A stretch of DNA of 64,000 bases from Gautieria morchelliformis. Taxonomy: Eukaryota; Basidiomycota; Agaricomycetes; Gomphales; Gomphaceae. Each line of letters opens with the position of its first letter. The stretch's first letter is position 1. The notes under the pieces are model-generated. The model saw nothing but the letters and a program-made list of their open reading frames with translations, was not told the origin of the DNA and made no database searches. Made by a program: the position numbers and the translations under genes. Below, in pieces: positions 45,101 to 54,905 of the stretch. Where the stretch lies: contig WHVA01000017.1 of the NCBI GenBank assembly GCA_015179125.1, forward strand, positions 310,001-374,000. The letters are read 5' to 3'.

Positions 45101-48100
45101 TTCAAGGGAGTACACGGGACATGAATCAAAACTGCCAGAACTCCCTGGCCATTGCAACAAAGAAGGGTCCCCCTGATTTATTTATTACCATGACTGCCAA
45201 TCCAAAGTGGGATGAGATAGTGGCTGAGTTGCTCCCTGGACAAACTGCTCAGGACAGACCTGACCTGGTGTCGCGGGTGTTTCACCTCAAAAAGAAATAC
45301 CTCATTGACTTGATCGTCAAGGACAAGATCTTTGGAGAAACTGTCGCTCGCGTTCACACTATTGAATTCCAGAAGAGGGGGCTCCCACACATGCACCTGC
45401 TTACCTGGTTCGATAGGGAGTCCAAGGTCAAACATCCACATGAGGTGGATTCTATGATTTCAGCAGAGTTCCCTGATCCAGAGACACATCCTGTCCTCTA
45501 CCAGTTGGTCTGTGAGCTGATGACACATGGTCCCTGTGGACAAATGAATCCAGATGCACCCTGCATGGAAAATGGCAAGTGCAAGAAAGGCTTCCCAAAG
45601 CCATTCTGTGAGGAGACCGTTGTGAATGTAGATGGATATCCAAAATATCGTCGTCGCAATGATGGAAGGCTGCACAATGTCAGAGGTCACATGCTGGACA
45701 ACAGATGGGTTGTGCCATACTCTCCTCTGCTCTTGCTCAAACTCCGGTGTCACATCAACCTTGAATTCACCTTCAGTGTGAGGTGCGTCAAGTATATCCA
45801 CAAGTATCTATACAAGGGCCACGATCGGACCACGATGGAGTTCGGTGTCAACCATGATGAGATAAAGAAGTACCTGGACGCTCGCTATGTCAGTGCTCAT
45901 GAGGCCTGTTGGAGGTTGCTGGAGCGGGAAATCCACACCCAGGTGCCTGCAGTCATGGCACTGCCAGTCCATGAAAAAGACCAGCAATCAGTCGTTTTCA
46001 ATCCTGATGCTGATCCGCTCACCATCATGAACAGGGTCGAGGGGTCAAAGACAGCGCTCATGGCTTACTTTGAGGCCAATGCTGCCTACCCTCATGCACG
46101 CGATGTGCTCTATGTGGATTTTCCTGAGCATTTTACCTGGCAAAAAAGAGGGAAGGGTATGGACACCACGTCAAAGGGGATATAGCATTGGACGCCTTCA
46201 CTTTGCAAGCCCAAAATCAGGAGAGAGATTTTATTTGCGCACTCTCCTCACGGTGGTCAAGGGGGCCAGATCCTTTGAGGAGCTTAGGACGGTGGATGGC
46301 ATACAATGTGCTACTTACAAGGAGGCCTGTCTTGCCAGGGGACTTCTGGAGGATGATCAGGAGTGGAGGTTGTGTCTCCAGGAAGCCAGTGGCATGAAAA
46401 CAGGTGCTCAGCTCAGACATCTCTTTGCCACCATCCTTGGTCATTGCATTCCCTCACAGCCTGACAGACTATGGGACGCCTTCAAGGAGCACATATGTGA
46501 TGATCTCAGACATCGGCTCCAAGTCAGACACAATATCCAGGAGCCACGGGATGATCAGGTCTATGATTTTGGCCTCTTTCTCTTGGATAAACTCCTTCAG
46601 CGTAATGGAATGTCCTTGAGCAGCTTTAAAGATATGCCTCGGGTGGTAGGCGAGTGGGAGGTCCTGATTGGAAACAGGTTCATAGCTGAGCAGAGGGACT
46701 ATGACCCTGTTCAAGAGAGGCAGATGGCTGATGAGGAGGTTCCCAAGCTGAATGAGGGGCAAAGGTCTGCGCATGATCAGATATTACGGTCGGCACTGGA
46801 CATAGATGCTCAGGGGAAACCTAATGGACAAATGTTTTTCGTCACTGGATCAGGGGGCGCTGGGAAATCATTCACATGGAACACCCTAATCCACTCCTGT
46901 AGAGCGGAGAGTCTCATTGTGCTTGCTGTAGCCTCATCTGCAATGGCTGCACTTATCCTCACTAATGGGACAACCTCTCACAGCATGCTTGGAATTCCAA
47001 TTCCTGTCCATGAGGGCTCTCTCTCCTCCATCAAAAAGAACTCTGACCAGGCTGATATGCTGAGACTGGCCAGGCTCATCATTTGGGATGAGGCTGCAAT
47101 GCAGCATCGCCATGCCGTAGAGGCCATTGACAGGACACTGAGGGATTTCCTTGACCAGCCTGACAGACCCTTTGGTGGCATCACGGTCGCCTTTGGAGGT
47201 GACTTTCAGCAGACTCTCCCAATTGTCCCTAAAGGCTCCAAGGAGGATATCGTGGGAGCTACCCTTCAGAAGTCATATCTGTGGCCAAGGATCAAGGTCC
47301 TCCATCTGACAGAGAACATGCGGGTGAGAAATGACCCTGACAGAGCCAGGTTTGCAGAATGGCTGCAGAATGTGGGTCAGGGAAAGGATCTCCCACTAGA
47401 TCATACGTTCTCACTCCCTCAACACATGGTTTGTGGCCCTGGAATTGCAGAGCTGATCCAGGAAATATACCCTGGCATTGGCAATGCAATCCCTGCCCAG
47501 GACAATTATTTCTTGGAGCGGGCCATCCTCTGTCCCAGAAATATTGAGGTCAATGAGATCAATTCCATGGTGTTGAGGCAGTTTCCAGGTGATGCTCAGG
47601 TCTTCCACTGTGCAGATTCTGTCAAGGAAACCGACTTTGCAGAGCAGTATCCTGTTGAGTATCTGAATTCCATAGAGATGGGCAGTCTTCCTCCTGCTCA
47701 CTTGGAAGTCAAGCCTGGAGTGCCTCTGATGATGTTGCGCAATTTGGATAAGAAGCAAGGACTATGCAATGGGACAAGGTTGCGGTTGGTGAGGATGAGG
47801 AATAGAGTGTTGGAGGTCAGGATCATCTCAGGTCCACGTGCAGGAAATACTGCTTTCATCCCCAGGATCACCATTTCACCATCAGAGGGGGAATTACCAT
47901 TTGTGCTGCAGAGGAGACAGTTTCCAGTGCGTGTGGCATTTGCAATGACCATCAACAAGTCTCAGGGACAGTCTTTGGGTACGGTTGGGCTGGACCTGAG
48001 ATATCCAGTGTTTGGACATGGTCAGTTGTATGTTGGTGTTTCAAGGGGAACAAGCTGGAACAAAGTGAAGGTCTTGCTTGAGGAGGGTTTGAACACAACC

Positions 48101-48301
48101 AACATTGTATATAAAGATGTATTACTTAGAGCTCCTTGATTTCTGATATCTACTTGATGCAAATTGATTGCTTTGATTTTCCCCAATGCACTTGACCTTA
48201 CTGATATGTTAGACTTACCGATGTGTTAGACTTACTGATGCATTTGACCTTACCGAGGCGTTTGACTTGCACCCCCGCGCGAAGCGCGGGTATCCACCTA
48301 G
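42125..48301 (+). mobile_element. Helitron Hel-3, with RepHel gene
   Basis: The 5' end TTCCTATAGGTGAAAGCAGC abuts the CTAG of Hel-2. The 3' end has the same 17-base hairpin and CTAG (48298-48301). It shares its 5' type with Hel-1, while its 3' half is almost identical to Hel-2. The leader (42440-43090) has a (CAGGAC)n stretch near 42710 and two units of about 120 bases, each with TTGGTACGTATATATTTCTC. The copy is 6177 bases long. Confidence 0.88.
43096..48139 (+). CDS. RepHel protein of Hel-3, one frame break
   Basis: Same domain order as the Hel-2 protein: Pro-rich and ALRAQ repeats, CPDCGALHW finger, N-terminal Helitron domain, HUH motif GLPHMHLLTWF, KYIHKYLYKG, and a Pif1-type helicase with Walker A TGSGGAGKS near 46843. 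It lacks the 144-base duplication found in Hel-2. The frame shifts once at an A run near 46143-46148. About 1680 residues. From 45257 to the end it is nearly identical to Hel-2, whereas upstream it differs at many positions. The Pro-rich segment near 43740-43930 is a low-complexity CCTCCTCAGCC repeat. Confidence 0.88.
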
Positions 48302-48520
48302 TCTAAGAGTTAAACGAGGGGGGTGGGTGGTTGTGGGCCTGCTGACCAATGCTTGGTCATTAGTTTGTCAGCGGAGCGCGCGAGTGGCGCAGCCGCAAGC
48401 CCCCCGGTCTGTTTAGGTCAGCGGCGAGCGGCGCAGCCGCGAGTTACAAACGCTGCGCAGCAGCGTTCCAGGTCACGTGACCGGTTCGCGAGGGTGGTCC
48501 GTGCACGACCCTTCGCTTGG

Positions 48521-48526
48521 TATAAA
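48521..48526 (+). promoter_or_regulatory. TATA box in Hel-4
   Basis: TATAAA follows GTGGTCCGTGCACGAC, the same upstream phrase as in Hel-1, at a similar distance from the 5' GC-rich block. Confidence 0.5.
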
Positions 48527-49171
48527 GAGAGCGATGCTGCAGAACCGCACTCCCCACTGGTGTCCTCCTGTGTTCTGGCTGTGGTGGGCTTACTACTGCT
48601 TTGGCTGGGGTCTTGGTGTCTTTCTGTCTCTGGGTGTCTCTGGGCTTCTTTGGCTGTGAATTGACCCCAGCTTCTGCTTCAATGTCCTGTATATTTTTTG
48701 ATATTTTTTCGCAAATTGCTATCAATACACCTAACTTGCTAACCTTAATAATAGCCAACTTAAATATCCTGTACATTGTTTTGATATTTTTTTCGCAAAT
48801 AGCTATCAATAAACCTAACTTGCTAACCTTAACAATAGCCAACTTACATATCCTGTACATTTTTTGATATTTTTCCGCAAATAGACATCAATAAATCAAA
48901 CTTGCTAACCTCAATAACAGCCACCTTAACTATCCTGTAATTTCTTTGACATTTTTTCGCAAATGGATATCAATAACTTATACTGACTTTGCTCAAGTTG
49001 ATAACAACTTCTGTTTTAATGTAGTGTGTTTTTTTTATCTTTTTTTGAAAAATAAATATAGATATCAATGAATTATCCTGACTTTACTAAAATTAATAAG
49101 AACAGCTGCTTAAATGTGGCTTCTTTTCCTATTTTATATATGTCACAAAATAGATACTGATACATGTCCCT

Positions 49172-50030
49172 GATATGTGTGAGGACACGCTACCTGTGGG
49201 GACACGTTACCTGTGAGGACACGCTACGTTTGGGGACACGCTACCTGTGAGGACACGCTACCTGTAAAAACACGCTACCTGTGAGGAAACGCTACCTGTG
49301 GGGACACGCTATGTGTGGGGACACGCTACCTGTGAGGACACATTACGTTTGGGGACACACTACCTGTGAGGACACGTTACATGTGGGGACATGCTACCTG
49401 TGAGGACACGCTACCTGTGAGGACACGCTACCTGTGAGGACACGCTACCTGTGAGGACACGCTACCTGTGGGGACACGTTACCTGTGAGGACACGCTACA
49501 TTTGGGGACACGCTACCTGTGAGGACACGTTATGTGTGGGGACACACTACCTGTGAGGACACGTTACGTTTGGGGACACACTACCTGTGAGGACACGTTA
49601 CGTGTGGGGACATGCTACCTGTGAGGACACCCTACCTGTGAGGACACCCTACCTGTGGGGACACGTTACCTGTGAGGACACGCTACGTTTTGGGACACGC
49701 TACCTGTGAGGACACGCTACCTGTGAAGACACGTTACGTGTGAGGACACGTTATGTGTGGGGACACGCTACCTGTGAGGACACGTTACGTTTGGGGACAC
49801 GCTACCTGTGAGGACACGCTACCTGTGGGGACACGTTACCTGTGAGGACACGCTACGTTTGGGGACATGCTACCTGTGAGGACACGCTACCTGTGAGGAA
49901 ACGCTGCCTGTGGGGACAGGTTACCTGTGAGGACATGCTACGTTTGGGGACACGCTACCTGTGAGGACATGCTACCTGTGAGGACACGTTACGTGTGGGG
50001 ACACGCTACCTGTGTGGACATGCTATCCAA
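49172..50030 (+). repeat. 19-base minisatellite in Hel-4
   Basis: About 45 copies of GGGGACACGCTACCTGTGA with variants (GAGGACACGTTACGTTTG). The core GGGGACACGCTA is shared with the 21-base unit in Hel-1, although the periods differ. Confidence 0.9.
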
Positions 50031-50359
50031 CTGCACTTTGGGTCTTCCCCCATTTCTGATTTTGGTATTGTTTCTGGTTCTGTGAGTGTGTCACCGGAGG
50101 ATCAGCTGGCATATCGATATAACCACATTGTCAAAATTCAGGATCCCCAAGATCACTATTGGATCTATTTCACAATGCACAAGCTTTGAAACCTGTTGAT
50201 TATGACAGTAGGCGCAATCTTATAATCTCTGATGATTCAGTCAAGACTATTACCACTTTCATGTCTAGAGTCGCTGGGAGGCCCATCCCAGAGGTCGAGA
50301 GAGAGCTCTGCATGTTCGGCTGTTCCATGGGTGCATACATGATTCATGATACTATATGA
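50030..50359 (+). other. coding-like fragment inside Hel-4, possibly captured
   Basis: Between the minisatellite and the Helitron 3' end lie two overlapping open stretches with ordinary protein-like composition (VSPEDQLAYRYNHIVKIQDP; then VDYDSRRNLIISDD and IPEVERELCMFGCSMGAYM). This part does not match the other Helitrons here. Helitrons often pick up host gene pieces, so a captured fragment is plausible. I do not recognise the source. Confidence 0.4.
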
Positions 50360-50700
50360 TCAGGGATATATTTTGCATGATCCTATTTACCCCAATGCAC
50401 GTAACCTTACTGATTCACTTGACCTTACTGATGCATTTGACCTTCCCAAGGCGCTTGACCTACACCCCCGCGCGAAGCGTGGGTACCCACCTAGTACTTA
50501 CCAGCGTAACGATGGCAAACCCGTGCCCGGCGAACAATTACATAATTCTGACTCAGCTCAGAGGTCTGGAATACTTGGAACATCATATTTTTTTTGGCGG
50601 AGGGTAACGATCCATCAATACAGTAGTCATAAGGTGGATATAGTACCTGGTGTAGAAACGAATACAGCCAGTATCTACGTGGCTTCATTAGCAGGCCTCG

Positions 50701-53139
50701 TCACAATGCTGTCTTGGCCCGCTTTGAAACCCTAGTGTCAATATCATTTGTACGGTATTCCTCGTTGTGACCGCCGTCAGTATGGTCTTTCTCCTCTCTT
50801 TTCCGCGGAATCACCGGAGCCTTGTCTCTCAGCTCGTTTATAGTCTCGTCAAAATAACCCAGGAACTCTGTGAAGTCTTGTTCCGGTGTGCCGCCATTCG
50901 CGCCGCCGTGTGCGTGCCGGGTGACGAAGAAACGGTGAAGCTCGATCGCCAGTGGTTCGAGAGGCTTGAACACTGTTTGCACTCGAAAATACTGATTGAA
51001 TTTGATGTTCTCTAAACAACACCTCTTGGACCATGCCACCTTGCCGCGTTTATTAGTATCTATTTCACCCATATCGTCCACCCACTGCGAAACCATCCAA
51101 TTCACCTCTTCCTCTTTTAGTCGTGAGATGCTGAGATCAAAATCTGTATGCCATCCTATAATGAAATACAGCACATAAAACACGGATTCCAAGTCGTCGC
51201 AGTGTGTCGTTGTTTCATTTTCAAGGGCATGAAACGGCATGAAGGCATACGCGCCCTGATGAAAAGATGATCAAAATAGGCAGTTGAACATCCAGCGTTG
51301 TACTCACTGGCGTCGGGTCTTGCCGGGGCGGATTATCGCCTTCATGCATGAATTGCGCGTGCGAATAGTCAATCAGAAAGCCTCGCGCGTTTCGTCCTGG
51401 TGGTGCTTCAGCGTCACGATGAATGAAGATGTTCCATGGCGCAATGTCACGATGTACGATCTTATGTTCCAAATACAGCGTTTTCAGTTCTGTCAACGTG
51501 GTCAGCTCCAAGTAAGCAAAAACACACGGCCATACCCTGAGCTACGTCCCGCAGCACGCATACAAGCTCCAACATGCTGGTGAATTTCTCCAGGGGTACG
51601 CAGTCGTTCCCTCTCCATCCCCAGACTAAGCGACTGTGTTCAAGATTCAAGGTGTTCCCGAGCATGCCATTAGACCCCCGGTTGGCACGAATACTGTCCA
51701 CGACCAACCGCCTTTTGGACTTAACACTGTTCGCAGGAGGTCGTTGTACAACGTCAAAGGACACCAAATCGGCAGGACTTTGGAGTTGTCCCTCGGAGCG
51801 AAGCTCTTCGATCTTTGCCATGACCTTTTTATCAACTTCCCAACTGTCTGACCATGCATCCAGGATGAGGTGCGTGGTGTCGTTTTTGGATTCATCCTGC
51901 CTCCGTGCTAGCCAACAGGTCATTCCATTGTTTACAATGCTGTAGGGCTGGATCACGGGCCGAACCGCATCGACGACGTATGTAACATCGTTCGCCAAGA
52001 TACGCACCACACCGTCAGCAAACTCCTCACTGGTGTCAAATCCAAGCCTTTCATCCGACCACGACGCAATGGAAGCGATCATATCGCAAAAACGTTCAGC
52101 TTCCGCATGATAATCGAGAGGTTCAGAGAACGTGATGCCCATGCGGTCCCACACAAAGAGCTCGAGGGTGGTCTCTGTGAACACCAGCGAGGGAACATAC
52201 CGGCGGTTCGGCTGGGCGGCAAATACCTCGCGAACATCTTGCGCTAGTTGGACTACGCTTTGGTTTTTCTCGATGCCTCTGGTCCTCTCGGATTTGATCA
52301 ATATCGGGATGACGCACCACCGCCAATCGACAAGCGATTCATTTTTGGTCATTTTCTTAGAGCCTAAAGCTGAGGAGGGAGGAACCCCCGAAGTGTGAGG
52401 GAACGCGGCGGAACCAGCTCCCCAGAGAAACAGGCGTTGGTGCCGAGTCATGGCATACCCTGAGAACGTTGGCATATACCTCTGGCGACAATCGACCACG
52501 ACACGACTTCCCGAAAGTCCTTGATGGGAAATTATGCCGTTAAGGATAGGCATCAGAGCGTCGGTGATATCCTTGTCCTTGACCCTGCCTTCGTATCCTT
52601 CGGGGGGCTTTGGGATCGCTTTCCAACCTTTGGTCAGGATCCTACGCTTTCCTCTCCTTTTACGCCTCGCAGAGGGTCTATATGTGTCTCCATAGAACTC
52701 TTGAAGACTAGCGAGGATGTCGCCATGGGGTTTGGAACCTCTACCCCGCGGGCGTGCAGGAAAGAACTCGCTCAAGAGCTTCTTATTCGGCTGGCCATAC
52801 AGTCCCCGGTCGTTGAGTTCAAGGCGCATAGCAATCTGATCCTGGCCTGTCTGACGATCAACCGGGGCACAGATATAGGGCCTAGAACCCATAATGGGAA
52901 AGTATGTGCTAGTTGGCTTAGGGGCATGGGGGCTTGGCGACGTTCCAAATTTCCCGTTAGATGCGGGGGCGCCATACCTATAACAATTAATGACAAGAGA
53001 GTAAGACACAACAAGAGTCACAATATCCGGGTCTTGAGACATACCAGTCGGAATCCGAGTCTGAGCCATACCAGTCGGACTCCGAGTCCTGACTTTCGTC
53101 GTCAAGGAAACTATAGACCACTACAGCAGCAGCACCCAT
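50701..53139 (-). CDS. FunK1-type fungal protein kinase, four exons
   Basis: Fungal-specific serine/threonine-like kinase of the FunK1 family (PF17667 type). Exons on the minus strand: 53139-53045, 52977-51536, 51489-51308, 51255-50701. All introns are GT-AG (67, 46 and 52 bases), and the joined length is exactly 757 codons plus stop. The N-terminus is acidic with a doubled DSESDWYG / DSDSDWYG motif. Kinase signatures: HRDIAPWN with Asp527 and Asn532, LIDYSHA with Asp553 in place of the DFG aspartate, then GAYAFMPFHAL where the activation segment ends. A C-terminal tail carries KRKREE-like basic residues. The ATG at 53139 was chosen because only the donor at 53044 keeps frame. The gene looks intact. 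Helitron Hel-4 ends 206 bases past its stop. Substrates are unknown for the family. Confidence 0.85.
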
Positions 53140-54905
53140 GACTTGATGATCCTGAGGCGTTCATGGGTTAGGTGGCAATTAACAAGAGAATGGTGAGGCT
53201 TACCAGATAAATATTATATCAAATTCTTCAGGTTGCAAGACGGTAATTAAACGATGAATAACACTGAAACTAGAGAATAATGAACGAGATTTACCGTCGT
53301 ATCCTTTCTCTTAAATACCCGCCATGCAAGGCGAACAGATTTTTTAAAACCATCCCTGCAAGCAGAGGAAAAAAAAAAAACAACAACAACCTCGCTTGCA
53401 TCGTAAGTATACCGTGCGATTGTTTTCTTTTGGTTACAAGCATACCGTGCGATTGTTTTCTTTTGATTGTTAGTATACCGTGAGATTGTTTTCCTTTGAG
53501 TGCAAGCAGACCGTGCGATTGTTTTCCTTTGAAAGCCGCTTGTTATGTCGAAAGGTCTCATCCCATAGATACGCGACAGCCATCAGCATCCAGTGGGTCC
53601 ACAAGGGGACCGATCGGCAATATATCTCCGACCAAACCCCCCTTCAGGTTATTGTTTAACTTATGTGGTCGGTCCGAGTTCCATTCCGTTAGATACAACA
53701 ACAGCTAACTTAGGTCCTTTGTTGTCACTCCAATTTTTGCGCATGGTAGACTTTAACCGAGACTCTGTCATGGAAACGCGGGAAAAAAGTAAGACGTACA
53801 CCAATGGAATTCGACAAGGTGGCGAACACGCAGAGTTGGGTCGTGCTCATGCCTTAGGTAACAGAATACAACGAGTTATGACGCGGACGAGCGTGACTAG
53901 CAGGCGTGAAGGGGCTGGGACTGGGACTTGCACATAAAGAGGGCGTATAGTCAGTTGAACCAGGGCGGACCTTGACAGTAACCAGGTCCAGAAAGCGTAT
54001 ACAGGCAGGCTGTACATCTCAGATCTCAAATTCTCGCCCTATCTCGAGATACTCAGTCACTGAGCCCACGCGATGACAAAAAGGGGTCCAGGATTTGAGT
54101 GAAACAAGGTCAGCGCAGCGGCACACGTACGCGCCCTCGCAATTCTGGCCAGTGCTCCCCTTGGCTCCGACCATGTACCCCGCCCACTCAGCTCTCTCCC
54201 CATCAGCGCTGGCTCCTGTCTGCATCCGGCCCCAAGGCTAATGCCTGGCGGAGGTATAAGACCCGGTACGTATAGGAGCAGGCGGTACAAGACGTACGCA
54301 GCACATCGCAGTCTCGTGCTGGAATACGTAGAGTACCGGTGTCGAATCGTCCCGGCGTGGGTTCCTTTATAGCGATGGTGGGTTGTTGGCGGGTGTGCGG
54401 GTGGGTTCGGTGGGCCTTGTTCCTGGGCCGTACTGTCTGCCAGATGCTGCAAGATCAAGGGACGGCCGGTCGCCGGTGCCGTGACTGTGACGAATGTGAC
54501 GGCGGCCGGCGGCCAACGCGCTGGGCGCCGAGCCCTGTCTTCACCCGTCCGGGACGCTCACTGGCACAAAGCGCCCACCTGGGCACACCGTACGCCACCG
54601 TAGGCCCACCTCGACGCCCACAGCGGATAAATAAAACCTCAAGAAGACGGCGCAACGTGTACGAGTGTAAAAGAATCAAGGATTCTGTAGTCTCCACCTT
54701 CGTTGTACATGTGAGACTGCTGCTTATATTAATAGCCATCACAATTTGGAGCACGGGTCCTTGATATGGACTAGACGCCTGCCAAGCGGTGTACGGGCAA
54801 GCTAAGTAACGAGGACGCAACCGGCCAACGCGAACCTCCACAGCTTAACTACCTCACTCCCAATTTGCTAATACCCACTCTCAACCTCTACCACCACTGA
54901 TCTGC
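53140..54905. other. intergenic region between kinase and phospholipase genes
   Basis: It contains a poly-A run with CAA repeats (about 53370-53392), a 33-base tandem repeat, and a GC-rich CpG-dense part (about 54440-54620). The short ORFs have no recognisable domain. The last 60 bases before the phospholipase ATG are C/T-rich, as in many fungal promoters. The two genes diverge, so this stretch must hold both promoters. Confidence 0.4.
53406..53537 (+). repeat. 33-base tandem repeat, four copies
   Basis: AGTATACCGTGCGATTGTTT and variants start at 53406, 53439, 53472 and 53505. The period is a multiple of three and keeps an 11-residue repeat open on the minus strand (KKTIARYACNQ), but no gene context supports translation. 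Confidence 0.8.

Larger units (their letters stand above)
48302..50494 (+). mobile_element. Helitron Hel-4, non-autonomous
   Basis: The 5' end TCTAAGAGTTAAACG abuts the CTAG of Hel-3 and matches the Hel-2 5' end. The 3' end has the hairpin CCCGCGC-GAA-GCGTGGG followed by TACCCACCTAG (CTAG at 50491-50494). Contents: the GC-rich block with GCGAGCGGCGCAGCCGCGAG, a TATA box at 48521, AT-rich units of about 100 bases (48690-49160), a 19-base minisatellite, and about 330 bases of coding-like sequence. There is no RepHel gene. Confidence 0.82.

Noticed and set aside
49172-50030. CRISPR-like array
   Set aside because: The units are contiguous 19-base repeats without unique spacers; this is a minisatellite in a eukaryotic Helitron.
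54057-54841. Minus-strand ORFs of 133 and 128 codons upstream of phospholipase D
   Set aside because: CpG-rich composition leaves frames open by chance; low-complexity Arg/Pro sequence with no motif or intron structure.
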